NCBI RefSeq assembly: GCF_001612785.1
Contig: NZ_BDBC01000007.1
Location: 62,001-126,000 of the forward strand
Source: Nocardia beijingensis NBRC 16342
GTDB lineage: Bacteria; Actinomycetota; Actinomycetes; Mycobacteriales; Mycobacteriaceae
DNA: 64,000 bases
Direction of reading: 5' to 3'
Shown here one piece after another: positions 14,926 to 24,102 of the stretch. The notes below the pieces were generated by a model, which saw only the letters and a list, made by a program, of their open reading frames with translations, searched no databases and had not been told where the DNA came from. Numbering within the stretch: the stretch's first letter is position 1; each line of letters begins with the position of its first letter. Both the position numbers and the translations under genes were made by a program.

Positions 14926-16605
14926 ATGGACGTGTGGGGATCCCGCCGCTTTCGTGTTCGCGGCGCAATGGCACTCATGGGGGTGGCGGCGCTCGCGCTC
15001 GGGATCGGGTCGTGCGGGATACACGAGAAGCAGAATGAAGCCGAAGCGGTCGTCGAGCGCTTCACGGATCTGCTCGACGATCAGGACTACACCAAGGCGG
15101 CAGACCTGACGTCGTACCCCACCGCGGCCACAGCAACTCTGAAGCAAATGTTCGAGGGGTTGCAGGGCGCCAAGGTCGACTACCGCAAGACGCAGTTCAT
15201 CGGTCTGGACGCGCAGTCCGCGATCTTCAGCATGGACGTCGAGTGGAACTTCGGCGAGCGGAAGACCTGGAATTACAGCCTCGAGGGCAATGTGCGCAAA
15301 CTCGCCATCGGCTGGCGGATCTCCTGGGAGCCCGCGGTCGTGATGCCGCAGCTGACGCACAACCGGACGGTGCGGTTGGTGCGCACCTATCCGAAGCCGG
15401 CGCCGCGGGTCAACGACATCGCCGGTGAGCCGCTGATGACCGAACAGGTCATCAACGTCGTCAAGCTCGATCCGACGAAGATGCCCGACCCGGTCGCGTC
15501 GACCGACGCGCTGGCCAAGGCCATCGAGCCGGTCGCGCCGTTGATCACCGGACCGTCGCTGATGCAGCAGCTGGCCACCTCGCAGGGCAAGCCGATCGTC
15601 GCGGTGAACCTGCGCGAGGGCGACTTCGCGATCCTGGAGCCGCGGATGGCGCCGATTCCCGGGGTGGTGATGGAGAAGCAGCCACGGCTCATCTCCGCCG
15701 ACCGCCGGGTCTGGTCGCCACTGCTCGACGCGCTGCGCAAGGTGCAGCAGGAGAGCCAGGAAGCGCATTCCGGGTGGGGCGTGCAGCTGTTCGAACAGGA
15801 CGGGCGGTTCATCTCCCAGCTCGCCGGTCAGCAGGGGCCGCCGGGACCGGACATCGCGGGCACCATGGACCAGCGCTTGCAACGCGCCGCCGAGGACGCG
15901 GTGGTCAGCGTGCCGACGCAGGCCTCGATCGTGGCGATCCAGCCGTCCACCGGCGCTGTGGTGGCGGTCGCGCAGAACAGCCAGGCCAGTGAGCACGGTT
16001 CGGTAGCGTTCACCGGGCTGTATCCGGTCGGCGGCACCATGGAGCTGTTCCGCGCCGTCGCCGCCGGGGCGAAGAACAAGGCGCCGCAGGACGTCTCGGT
16101 GCAGGACGCGGCCGAGGCGGCGACCGCGCTCGGAGTCGGCATCGACTTCAAGGTGCCCGGCCTCGACGAGGTGACCGGCCGCCTGGCCGTCGCCGGACGC
16201 AGCGCCGAGCAGGTGGTCCAAGGCGGTGGATCGGACGCCGTGCTGGCCAGCCCGTTCGGCATGGCCATCGCCGCCGCCGCGATCGCCCGCGGGTCGGTGC
16301 CGCCGCCGATGATCGAGGCAGGACGTCCGAGCACCACCGACGCCAAGCTCGACCCGCTGCCGCCGCAGACCGCCGACCGGCTGCGCGGCATGCTGCGCGA
16401 CGCCACGAACGCGCCGGAGCTGGCCAGCGTGCGCCGCTATCGCGACGTCGCCGCGTTCGCCGCGACCGCGGGTCCGGATGGATGGCTGATCGGATCGATG
16501 GGCGATCTGGTCTTCGCGATCCACATCAACGACGTGGACAGCAAGGACGCGACCGCGCGAATGGCGGCCAGGATGCTCCAGGCGCTGGCGACTCCGGAGC
16601 CCTGA
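14926..16605 (+). CDS. Penicillin-binding protein-like lipoprotein lacking the catalytic motifs
   Basis: A 559-residue protein with MecA/PbpLipo architecture. A lipoprotein signal leads to IGSC with Cys30, an NTF2-like MecA N-terminal domain spans about residues 33-145, then a dimerisation-type segment (KPAPRVNDIAGEPLMTEQV) and a transpeptidase-like domain from about 320. The catalytic motifs are gone. Where PGSTFK is expected the protein reads VGGTME (Gly370 for Ser, Glu373 for Lys). The SxN region is shortened away, and the KTG strand reads AATAGPDGW (Ala513 for Lys). It is probably a non-enzymatic relative that binds peptidoglycan or partner proteins. GTG at 14917 is an alternative start. 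Confidence 0.8.
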   Translation: MDVWGSRRFRVRGAMALMGVAALALGIGSCGIHEKQNEAEAVVERFTDLLDDQDYTKAADLTSYPTAATATLKQMFEGLQGAKVDYRKTQFIGLDAQSAIFSMDVEWNFGERKTWNYSLEGNVRKLAIGWRISWEPAVVMPQLTHNRTVRLVRTYPKPAPRVNDIAGEPLMTEQVINVVKLDPTKMPDPVASTDALAKAIEPVAPLITGPSLMQQLATSQGKPIVAVNLREGDFAILEPRMAPIPGVVMEKQPRLISADRRVWSPLLDALRKVQQESQEAHSGWGVQLFEQDGRFISQLAGQQGPPGPDIAGTMDQRLQRAAEDAVVSVPTQASIVAIQPSTGAVVAVAQNSQASEHGSVAFTGLYPVGGTMELFRAVAAGAKNKAPQDVSVQDAAEAATALGVGIDFKVPGLDEVTGRLAVAGRSAEQVVQGGGSDAVLASPFGMAIAAAAIARGSVPPPMIEAGRPSTTDAKLDPLPPQTADRLRGMLRDATNAPELASVRRYRDVAAFAATAGPDGWLIGSMGDLVFAIHINDVDSKDATARMAARMLQALATPEP

Positions 16606-16971
16606 TCACCGCACGGCTCGGTACACCGCGCGCCAGCCGAGCAGGAACACCGCGAGCACCACACCGGCGACCAGCACGAAGCTGACCGCTGTGCCCTGAC
16701 CGCTCACCACGCGCAGCAACATGCCCCCGACCAGGGTGCAGGCCCAGATCACGACGCCGGAAGGCCACAGCGCGGCGATGTCGAACCGCGCGGCCTTCGC
16801 GGCGCGCCCCCTCAGCGCCACGACGAGCCAGCCGACGACCAACCCCGTCGCGAACGGCCACACGGTGCGCAGCAGCCCGGCGAGCACCGCTTCGTCGTGG
16901 CTGCGCCTGCCGATCGCGCAGAAGACGACGACGAGCAGCGCATCGAGCACGAAGGGCATCAGTTTCCGCAC
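16606..16971 (-). CDS. DUF3054 family membrane protein
   Basis: A 121-residue hydrophobic protein with four predicted helices: FVLDALLVVVFCAIGRRSH, then WPFATGLVVGWLVVAL, VVIWACTLVGGMLLRVVSG and VLVAGVVLAVFLLGW. The pattern of an N-terminal LDALLVVVFAxxGRxSH followed by four helices is the DUF3054 signature. The start is GTG at 16971 with no clear ribosome site; an ATG at 16959 is possible. Its stop directly abuts that of the PBP-like gene. Function unknown. Confidence 0.85.
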   Translation of the reverse strand: MRKLMPFVLDALLVVVFCAIGRRSHDEAVLAGLLRTVWPFATGLVVGWLVVALRGRAAKAARFDIAALWPSGVVIWACTLVGGMLLRVVSGQGTAVSFVLVAGVVLAVFLLGWRAVYRAVR

Positions 16972-17008
16972 GCGGCCCAGCGTAACGGGAGGCCGGACGC
17001 GGCGGCCG

Positions 17009-18097
17009 TCACAGCCGCCGCTGCTCGAACTCCTTCTCGAACTCCGCGTCGTCGGCCTGCGGTGTGCGGAACAAGAACAGGAACACGATCCACCCGACGA
17101 TGGCGACCAGGATGAAACTCACCATCCGATACACGAACGCCGCGGCGACCGCCTGCGCGGCGGGCAGGCCCGCGGCGGCGGTGAGACCGTAGATCAGCGT
17201 CGCGTCGACGTAGACGATGCCGCCAGGAGCGAACGGGATGGACCCGACCGCCTTGCCGACCGCGAACGCGAGCAGCAGCCCGGCGATGCGCGGATCGGCG
17301 CCGACCGCGTAACAGGCCGCGCCGAGGCAGGCCACGTCGGCGAAACGGTGCACCAGTGCCCACAGCGCCACCAAGACGCCGTCGCGCTTGCCGAGGTCGA
17401 CCGATTCCAGCTGGTCGAGCACGTCCTCGATCTTGGCGGCGCCGTGCTCGGGCGGCCGTTTGCGCAGCCGGTTGACCAGTGCCAGGAGTTTGCGCAGCAG
17501 CGCCTCCAGCGCACCGGGATGGCGCGAGACGTGATTGCCCGCCCACACCAGCGCCACCACGGCGGCCAGCGAAAGGATCAGTTTCAGCGGGCCGACTCGC
17601 CCACCGGCCAGCAGCGTGCCGCCCACGCCGAGCAGCGCGAGGCCCACCGCGGCCACCACCCCGGAGAACACCAGCTGCCAGGAGGCGACGATCGGGTTCG
17701 CGCCCCAGCGCCTGGTCTGCCGATAGGTGAACGTGGTGGAGAAAACCTGGCCCGCGGGCAAGGTCACCGACATCGCCGTCGCGCCGTAGACCACCGCGAC
17801 GGACTTGCGCTGACTCACCGCGACGCCGCCCGCGTTGAGCAGCTGCTTCTGCACCCTGCCGAATCCGCTCATCGACAGCGCCTGCAACCAGATCGAGGCC
17901 GCGAGCCAGCCCCAGTGGATCTCGGTGAGCTTGCGCCATGACTCGTGCAGCCGCGGCCAGAGATACACGCCCTCGGCGATCAGCAGGGCCAGCAGAGCGG
18001 CGCCGAGCACCCATTTCACCCAGCGGAACCTGCCGCGACGGGAACCCGCCATGGGCGGCGGCGCCGGATCTCCTGGCTGTTCCCCGTCGGCCGTCAC
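17009..18097 (-). CDS. YbhN/UPF0104 family flippase-like membrane protein (lysylphosphatidylglycerol synthase transmembrane region)
   Basis: A 362-residue polytopic protein with a proline-rich N-terminal tail and about eight helices, beginning WVKWVLGAALLALLIAEGVYLW. Family landmarks are TAMSVTLPAGQVFSTTFTYR and the late block AVGKAVGSIPFAPGGIVYVDA. This is the membrane (flippase-like) half of MprF-type proteins without the C-terminal synthase. In mycolata such proteins are implicated in lipid or glycolipid transport, but the substrate here is unknown. GTG start at 18097. It is transcribed together with the cyclase gene 4 bp upstream. Confidence 0.88.
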   Translation of the reverse strand: MTADGEQPGDPAPPPMAGSRRGRFRWVKWVLGAALLALLIAEGVYLWPRLHESWRKLTEIHWGWLAASIWLQALSMSGFGRVQKQLLNAGGVAVSQRKSVAVVYGATAMSVTLPAGQVFSTTFTYRQTRRWGANPIVASWQLVFSGVVAAVGLALLGVGGTLLAGGRVGPLKLILSLAAVVALVWAGNHVSRHPGALEALLRKLLALVNRLRKRPPEHGAAKIEDVLDQLESVDLGKRDGVLVALWALVHRFADVACLGAACYAVGADPRIAGLLLAFAVGKAVGSIPFAPGGIVYVDATLIYGLTAAAGLPAAQAVAAAFVYRMVSFILVAIVGWIVFLFLFRTPQADDAEFEKEFEQRRL

Positions 18098-18101
18098 GCG
18101 G

Positions 18102-19655
18102 TCAGCCTAACGAACGCGCCGTCTCGACCTCGGCATCGTCGTGCGCGTCGTCCCGTTCTCGTGGCCAGGCCAAAAGCGTTTTCCTGCGTCTGCCGCGCAG
18201 CTGCACTTCGTCGCCGGTCTCCCACTGGTCCTGCTCGCTCTCCTCGGCGAAATACAGCGCGCTGCCCGAGGCCAGCGTCCGGCCGGGACGTTCCTTGGCC
18301 AGCTCGGTGAGCCGGGACGCCTCGTTGACCGGATCGCCGATCACCGTGTACTCGAAGCGGTTGGCCGCGCCGATGTTCCCCGCGACGGCCAGGCCCGCCG
18401 AGACGCCGATCCCGATGTCGAGGCCGGGGACTACCCGCAGGGTCTCGCGCAGTTCGCGCGCGGCGGCGAGCGCGGCGGTCGGCGCGTCCGGGCGGTCCAG
18501 CGGCGCGCCGAAGATCGCCAGCGCCGCGTCGCCGACGAACTTGTTGACGAAGCCGTGATGGCGGTCGATCACGTCGACCACGATGCGGAAGAACTCGTTG
18601 AGCAGGCTCACCACCTCGGTGGGCGGGCGCTCGGCCGCGGTGGCGGTCGAACCGACCATGTCGACGAACAGCACCGCGACGAAGCGGGTCTCACCGCCGA
18701 GTTCGGTGCCGTAGTCCAGCGCCCGCTGCGCCACCTCTTCGCCGACGTGCTGACCGAACAGCTCCTGCAGCTGACGGCGCTTGGCCGCCTCCTCCATCAT
18801 CCGGTTGAAGCCGACCTGCAGCAGGCCGATCTCGCTGCCGTCGAACACCTCGACCTGCACGTCCCGCGCCCCGGCCTGCACCCGGTCGATGGCTTGGCTG
18901 AGCTGGCGCACCGGATCGGAGATGCTCGAACCGGTGAGCATGGACAGCGCCAGCGCCTGCATGATCACCACGCCGCACAGCAGCAGGATGGAGATGGCCA
19001 GCGATTGGGCCGAGAATTTCACCTCCGATGAGATCTGCGTGACGCACAGCAGCACGATGGCGATGGTGGGGGCGAAGGTGCCCATTCCCCAGGTCATCGC
19101 CATCCTGGTGCCCACGCCGGGGGTGAGGGTGTGGTCGAAGGTGCCCTCGGTCAGCGCCTGCGCCGCCACCGGGCGCAGAATGCGTTCACCCAGCATGTAG
19201 GTGAAGCCGAACACGATGGTCGCGGCCATGCACTCGGTGATGATCACCGCGCCCGCCAGCGCCGGAGTGTCCTTGATGATCAGCGCGGCCAGCACGGCTC
19301 CGCCGATCAGCCACAGTGCGAGGTGCAGGATCGCCTGGCGCAGCGGTGCGTGCAGCGCGGCCATCTGCTCCTGGCGGCTCGGTGGTCCGCCGCGCATCTG
19401 CCAGCGCATCACCGGGCGCAGCATCAGCGCGGACGCGGCCATGCTGAGCAGGCCGCCCGCTACGAAGACGACGGCCGGGATGAGCAGGCCGGTGCTCCTG
19501 GCACCGGATGGCTCGCCCTCGGGGACGGGTAGTCCGTACTGGATGAAGGCCCACACCAGAACCGCGCCGAAAGCGTTCGCCAGCAGCATCGATGTCAGGT
19601 ACAGCGGCCAGCGCGTTCGCATGGTCTGTTTGACCGCTTCCAGAGGCGCCGACAC
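18102..19655 (-). CDS. Membrane adenylate/guanylate cyclase (class III) with HAMP domain
   Basis: A 517-residue protein with six N-terminal transmembrane helices, a HAMP segment (ISDPVRQLSQAIDRVQAG) at about residues 248-300 and a class III catalytic domain at the C terminus. Metal-binding aspartates lie in VAVLFVDMVGST and VNKFVGDAALAIFG, and the base and transition-state strand is FEYTVIGDPVNEASRL, so the enzyme looks active. The layout matches the mycobacterial Rv1318c-Rv1320c group. Start is GTG at 19655; a TTG 9 bp upstream is possible. It probably makes cAMP in response to membrane or lipid signals. Confidence 0.88.
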   Translation of the reverse strand: MSAPLEAVKQTMRTRWPLYLTSMLLANAFGAVLVWAFIQYGLPVPEGEPSGARSTGLLIPAVVFVAGGLLSMAASALMLRPVMRWQMRGGPPSRQEQMAALHAPLRQAILHLALWLIGGAVLAALIIKDTPALAGAVIITECMAATIVFGFTYMLGERILRPVAAQALTEGTFDHTLTPGVGTRMAMTWGMGTFAPTIAIVLLCVTQISSEVKFSAQSLAISILLLCGVVIMQALALSMLTGSSISDPVRQLSQAIDRVQAGARDVQVEVFDGSEIGLLQVGFNRMMEEAAKRRQLQELFGQHVGEEVAQRALDYGTELGGETRFVAVLFVDMVGSTATAAERPPTEVVSLLNEFFRIVVDVIDRHHGFVNKFVGDAALAIFGAPLDRPDAPTAALAAARELRETLRVVPGLDIGIGVSAGLAVAGNIGAANRFEYTVIGDPVNEASRLTELAKERPGRTLASGSALYFAEESEQDQWETGDEVQLRGRRRKTLLAWPRERDDAHDDAEVETARSLG

Positions 19656-19766
19656 GGGGTCCAATCTAGCGTTCCGGTCCGGCCGGCCTGTTCGCGGCGC
19701 TGGCCGCAGGTGAATGCGCGGGCTGAGGACGGACTATGTCCGACGGCACACATTAGGCTCACGGAG

Positions 19767-21056
19767 GTGAGCGAGCCGAAGCCAAGTCCAGAGCGGAAAA
19801 TCACGCTGTCGCGGCCCGCAGCGGAGACGGTGCATCCGATCGTCCGGGTGGCGGCGGAGTGGGGCTGGCGACTGCTGGTGTTGTTCGCGCTCGGGCTCGC
19901 GGTCACCGCGATCGTGCAGAAATTGGCGACCGTGGTCATCCCACTCGCCATCGCGCTGCTGGCGGCGGCGCTGCTGGCGCCACTGGTGGACTGGATGCAG
20001 CGCTTGGGCGTGCCGCGCGGGGTCGGCGTGTTCGTGGCGCTGGTCGGGTCGATCGGCGTGGTCGCCGGCATCATGACCTTCGTCGTGGAACAGTTCGTCG
20101 CCGGTGTGCCGCAGCTGTCGAACAAGTTCACCGACAGCATCCATCAGATCCAGGACTGGCTGATCAACGGCAGGCTGCATCTGAGCAACGAGCAGATCCG
20201 CAACGCGGGCGACGCCATCGTCAAGGCGATCCAGTCCAATCAGGACAGCCTCACCAGCGGCGCGCTCACCACCGCCACCGTGATCGGCGAATTGCTGACC
20301 GGCACCTTCCTGACGCTGTTCATCCTCATCTTCTTCCTCTACGGCGGCGATCAGATCTGGGAGTTCGTCACCAGGATCGTGCCGACCGACCACCGCGAGC
20401 GGGTCCGCACCGCCGGGCGGCTCGGGTTCGGCACGCTGGTCGGATTCGTCCGCGCCACCGTCGTGGTCGCCGCGGTGGACGCCATCGGCATCGGCGCCGG
20501 GCTGGCCATTCTCGGCGTGCCATTGGCGCTGCCGCTGGCCTCGCTGGTGTTCATCGGCGCGTTCATCCCGATCATCGGCGCGTTCCTGGCCGGGTTCATC
20601 GCGGTGTTCATCGCGCTGGTGACCAAGGGCCTGGTCACCGCGTTGATCGTGCTCGGCATCATCATCGCGGTGATGCAGCTCGAGGGCCATGTGCTGCAAC
20701 CGCTACTGCTCGGCCGTGCGGTCAGCATCCATCCGCTGGCTGTGGTGCTGGCGATCACGGCCGGCGTGGTGATCGGCGGGATAGCGGGCGGTCTGCTCGC
20801 GGTGCCGTTCGTGGCGGTGATGAATACGGCGATCCGGTCGTTGCTGGAAGGTCCAGAGGAGCTGTACGGGGAACTGAACACCGGCGAGGACCATCGCGGG
20901 CTGTATTCGGCCGATCCGGATCGGCCCGAGCCCGGTCGGTTCGACGTGGCCGCGACGCTGCTCGAGGCGACGCAGAAGCGGGCGACGGATTCGGCACAGC
21001 GGAAGGCGGACTCCGATGACGGCGGGCAAGCCGGCGACGGCCCGGAGCAGGGCTGA
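19767..21056 (+). CDS. AI-2E family transporter (UPF0118)
   Basis: A 429-residue membrane protein with seven to eight helices. It has the paired N-terminal helices (LLVLFALGLAVTAIV and VVIPLAIALLAAALLAPLV), a helical extracellular region (NKFTDSIHQIQDWLING) and the conserved C-terminal block FIPIIGAFLAGFIAV followed by QLEGHVLQPLLLGRAVSIHP. GTG at 19767 is preceded by ACGGAGG overlapping the start. In the mycobacterial mmpL3 region an AI-2E-family gene (Rv0205) also occurs, so this may be its counterpart displaced by about 9 kb. Its end overlaps the sensor kinase start by 41 bp. Confidence 0.92.
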   Translation: MSEPKPSPERKITLSRPAAETVHPIVRVAAEWGWRLLVLFALGLAVTAIVQKLATVVIPLAIALLAAALLAPLVDWMQRLGVPRGVGVFVALVGSIGVVAGIMTFVVEQFVAGVPQLSNKFTDSIHQIQDWLINGRLHLSNEQIRNAGDAIVKAIQSNQDSLTSGALTTATVIGELLTGTFLTLFILIFFLYGGDQIWEFVTRIVPTDHRERVRTAGRLGFGTLVGFVRATVVVAAVDAIGIGAGLAILGVPLALPLASLVFIGAFIPIIGAFLAGFIAVFIALVTKGLVTALIVLGIIIAVMQLEGHVLQPLLLGRAVSIHPLAVVLAITAGVVIGGIAGGLLAVPFVAVMNTAIRSLLEGPEELYGELNTGEDHRGLYSADPDRPEPGRFDVAATLLEATQKRATDSAQRKADSDDGGQAGDGPEQG

Positions 21057-22209
21057 GCTGCGCTCGGCCGATGTGGCGACCACCCCGCTGTGGCGGGCCG
21101 CGCAGGCGTTGCGGCTGGTCACGCTGCTGTACGCGGTCGGTCAGCAGATCGCGTCGGCGCCGTACTACACCAATCAGCGATTGAGCTGGGTGCTCATCGC
21201 GTTGATGGCGGTGTGGTCGGGCGCTTCGGCGATCATGCTGTCGCAGTGGCACTTTCCCGAGGTGGCCCGGCTGCGCATCTGGGTGGTGATCGGCGATCAC
21301 GTGGTGGTGATCGGACTGATGGCCGCCACCCGCCTGGTCGCCGATTACGGCTGGTATCACGGACACCAGACGCTGCCGACCACGCTGTGGGCCACCAATG
21401 CCGTGATCGGCGCGGCGATCCTGCGCGGACCGTTCGCCGGCGTGCTGTCCGGCGCCTTGATCGCCGCGGTGTCGCTGACGGTCCGCGATCAGTGGGGCGA
21501 GGACGTATGGGCGGACGCGACGGTGCCGGTGCTCGTCTCGGTGGGGCTCGCGCTCGGCTTGGCCGCCAACACCGCGCGCCGCGCCCAGGACCAGCTGGAG
21601 CAGGCGGTGCGCCTGACCGCGGCGGCCGAGGAGCGCGAACGGCTGTCGCGCGAGGTGCACGACGGGGTGTTGCAGGTGCTCAGCTACATCAAGCGCCGCG
21701 GCAGCGAAATCGGCGGTCCGACGGAGGAATTGGCTCTGCGCGCCGGTGAGCAGGAGGTGGCGCTGCGCGTGCTGATCACCGAGCAGGCCGATCACCGCGA
21801 CGCGGGTGGGGCCGAGGTCGACCTGCGGCCGCTGCTGACCGCGCAATCCACGCCGACGGTGTCGGTGTCGACGCCCGGCGATCCGGTGCCGGTCGGTCGC
21901 TGGATGGCGAACGAGATCGCATCGGCCGTGGCCACGGCGCTGTCCAATGTGGAATTGCACGCGGGGCCGGACGCGCGGGCTTATGTGTTGCTGGAGGACA
22001 CCGGCGACGAATTGGTGATCAGTGTGCGCGACGACGGCGTCGGCATTCCGCCAGGTCGGCTGGCCGAAGCGGAAGCCGAAGGGCGCATGGGGGTTTCCCG
22101 GTCCATCGTGGGGCGGATCGCGGCCCTCGGCGGCAGCGCGGACCTGCTCACCGAGATCGACGGCGGGGTCGGGTTCGGCACCGAATGGGAATTCCGGGTG
22201 CCGAGATGA
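21016..22209 (+). CDS. Two-component sensor histidine kinase (MacS-like, DUF5931 sensor)
   Basis: A 397-residue kinase. Residues 25-190 hold five or six membrane helices (the DUF5931/MacS sensor), and the dimerisation helix carries the phosphoacceptor His215 in EERERLSREVHDGVLQVL. The ATPase domain has the N box SNVELHA and G1 box DDGVGIP, then EGRMGVSRSIVGRIAALGG. All needed residues are present. ATG at 21016 lies within the end of the transporter gene and follows AAGGCGGA, so translation is likely coupled. The response regulator gene follows 16 bp after the stop. Confidence 0.92.
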   Translation: MTAGKPATARSRAELRSADVATTPLWRAAQALRLVTLLYAVGQQIASAPYYTNQRLSWVLIALMAVWSGASAIMLSQWHFPEVARLRIWVVIGDHVVVIGLMAATRLVADYGWYHGHQTLPTTLWATNAVIGAAILRGPFAGVLSGALIAAVSLTVRDQWGEDVWADATVPVLVSVGLALGLAANTARRAQDQLEQAVRLTAAAEERERLSREVHDGVLQVLSYIKRRGSEIGGPTEELALRAGEQEVALRVLITEQADHRDAGGAEVDLRPLLTAQSTPTVSVSTPGDPVPVGRWMANEIASAVATALSNVELHAGPDARAYVLLEDTGDELVISVRDDGVGIPPGRLAEAEAEGRMGVSRSIVGRIAALGGSADLLTEIDGGVGFGTEWEFRVPR

Positions 22210-22225
22210 GAGACGGGAGGCGCGG

Positions 22226-22891
22226 ATGACCGACCAGGCGGACGGGTCCATTTCGGTGATGGTGGTGGACGACCACCCGATGTGGCGGGACGGCGTCTCC
22301 CGCGACCTCACCGAAGCCGGATTCCGGGTGACGGCCACGGCCGACGGTGTGGCCGCGGCGAGCAGGCGCGCCGGTGCCGTGCGGCCGGACGTGGTGCTGA
22401 TGGACATGCAGCTGCCCGACGGCAACGGGGCACAGGCGACGGCCGAGGTGCTGCGGGTGTCGCCGCAGAGCCGCGTGCTGGTGCTCTCGGCCTCGGCCGA
22501 GCGCGACGACGTGCTCGACGCGATCAAGGCGGGCGCGACCGGTTATCTGGTCAAGAGCGCGTCGGCGGCCGAGCTGATCGACGCGGTGCGCGCCACCGCG
22601 GCCGGTCAAGCGGTGTTCACACCGGGGCTGGCCGGACTCGTGCTCGGCGAGTACCGGCGGATGGCGACCACGCCCGCGCGTCCCGACGAGCCGCACCGGC
22701 CCGCGCTCACCGAGCGCGAGACCGAGGTGCTGCGGATGGTGGCGAAAGGGCTGTCCGCCAAGCAGATCGCGACGCGGCTCGGGCTGAGTCACCGCACCGT
22801 GGAGAACCACGTCCAGGCGACGCTGCGCAAACTGCAGCTGGCGAACCGGGTCGAATTGACCCGCTACGCCATCGAACAGGGGCTGGAGTGA
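22226..22891 (+). CDS. NarL/LuxR-family response regulator (MacR-like)
   Basis: A 221-residue regulator. The receiver domain has VDDHP at 14-18, phosphoacceptor Asp60 in VVLMDMQLP, Ser/Ala switch LVLSASA and lysine in GYLVKSAS. The C-terminal LuxR helix-turn-helix is LTERETEVLRMVAKGLSAKQIATRLGLSHRTVENHV. ATG at 22226 follows GGGAGG. It forms a complete two-component system with the preceding kinase, in one operon with the AI-2E transporter. Confidence 0.94.
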   Translation: MTDQADGSISVMVVDDHPMWRDGVSRDLTEAGFRVTATADGVAAASRRAGAVRPDVVLMDMQLPDGNGAQATAEVLRVSPQSRVLVLSASAERDDVLDAIKAGATGYLVKSASAAELIDAVRATAAGQAVFTPGLAGLVLGEYRRMATTPARPDEPHRPALTERETEVLRMVAKGLSAKQIATRLGLSHRTVENHVQATLRKLQLANRVELTRYAIEQGLE

Positions 22892-22963
22892 TCCGCCGGA
22901 CGGCTTCCGAATCAGGGATCGCCCTGATGCGCGCGTGGCCGTCTGCTCGGTAACCTCGATCGC

Positions 22964-23647
22964 ATGGGTGGGCCCGAATCGGTATCGAATGCGGTCGGCT
23001 CCGGCGGCGCTGTGGGCGACCGGGAACTGCGCGTGTCGGACGCCGAGCGGGAACACGTCGGTCAACTGCTGCAACGCGCGGTCGGCCTCGGCATGCTCTC
23101 GCTCGGTGAGTTCACCGAGCGGATGGACACCGCGCTGGCCGCCAAGACCCGCGGCGAACTGAACGCCGTCCTCATCGACCTGCCCGGCGTCCGCCTGGTC
23201 GGGCAGCCCGCCGCGCCGCCGTCGACGTTCGTGAACTCCTCGCCCGCTTTCACCAGGCAGGCGCCCGCCGCCAACGGCGCGGGCAACGTGATCCGCTCGC
23301 GGTTGTCCGGGGTGAGCCGCCGCGGCCCGTGGCAGGTGCCGCCCACGCTGCATCTGAACAACTGGCTGTCCGGCGTGACCTTGGACTTCACCGAGGCGAT
23401 CATGTCCACCCAGGTCGTCGAACTGCGCGTCGACGATTTCGCCGGTTCGATCACCCTGATCGTGCCCGCGGAGGCCACCGTCGATCTGAACGGGCTGGAG
23501 CTGATCGGTTCCAGCGTGAACAACAAGGTCCGCACCGGGCCGCCGATCGGCCCGCTCCACCTGGTGGTGCACGGCAAGATCCGATTCGGCTCGGTCACCG
23601 CGAAGCACCCGCTCATGGCGCAGTGGCGCCGGTTGATGGGTCGCTGA
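22964..23647 (+). CDS. DUF1707 domain-containing protein
   Basis: A 227-residue protein. Residues 22-75 are a DUF1707 module (LRVSDAEREHVGQLLQRAVGL, then GMLSLGEFTERMDTALAAKTRGEL). The C-terminal half resembles the cell-wall-active antibiotic response (LiaF-like) beta repeat, with LDFTEAIMSTQVVELRVDD and GSITLIVPAEATVDLNG. No transmembrane segment is present. It follows the two-component genes by 72 bp on the same strand, and LiaF-like modules often feed back on envelope stress systems, so a link is plausible but inferred. Confidence 0.85.
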   Translation: MGGPESVSNAVGSGGAVGDRELRVSDAEREHVGQLLQRAVGLGMLSLGEFTERMDTALAAKTRGELNAVLIDLPGVRLVGQPAAPPSTFVNSSPAFTRQAPAANGAGNVIRSRLSGVSRRGPWQVPPTLHLNNWLSGVTLDFTEAIMSTQVVELRVDDFAGSITLIVPAEATVDLNGLELIGSSVNNKVRTGPPIGPLHLVVHGKIRFGSVTAKHPLMAQWRRLMGR

Positions 23648-23733
23648 ACCGGGTCGGCCCGCGGCGGGGACCGGGTCGAGCGTCGGTGTATCAGTGTGAG
23701 ATTCAAGACCGAAGTGGAAGGGCCAGGGGACGG

Positions 23734-24102
23734 ATGCGGATCGGGGAACTCGCCGAGCGCACCGGCGTGAGTGAACGGTCGCTGCGCTACTACGAGGAGC
23801 AGGGCATGCTGGCCTCCGATCGCACTCCCGGCGGTCATCGCGACTATCCGGAGCGGGCGGTGGACCGCGTCATCCATATTCAAGAGTTGCTCGCGGCGGG
23901 ACTCACCAGCAAGAAGATCGCGCGCATCCTGCCGTGCATGCGCGACGCGGACGGCGGTCCCAGCGAGTCCGCCACGCCCGCGCTGGTCACCGAACTGCAC
24001 ACCGAGCGCGAACGGATCACCCGCACCATCAACGATCTCCTGCGCTCGCGCGAGGTGCTGGACGAGGTGATCGAGCGGGCCGGGGAACGACCGGCGTCCT
24101 AG
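23734..24102 (+). CDS. MerR-family transcriptional regulator
   Basis: A 122-residue regulator with the N-terminal MerR helix-turn-helix (MRIGELAERTGVSERSLRYYEEQGML) and a short dimerisation helix ending DEVIERAGERP. A cysteine near LPCMRDADGG may sense a ligand, but no metal-binding pair is seen. ATG follows AGGGGA. It is close in sequence to the second MerR gene at 49077 (ILPCMRDADGG versus YLDCVRDGEHG), so the two belong to one subfamily. Its end overlaps the convergent XRE gene by 4 bp. Target unknown. Confidence 0.92.
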   Translation: MRIGELAERTGVSERSLRYYEEQGMLASDRTPGGHRDYPERAVDRVIHIQELLAAGLTSKKIARILPCMRDADGGPSESATPALVTELHTERERITRTINDLLRSREVLDEVIERAGERPAS

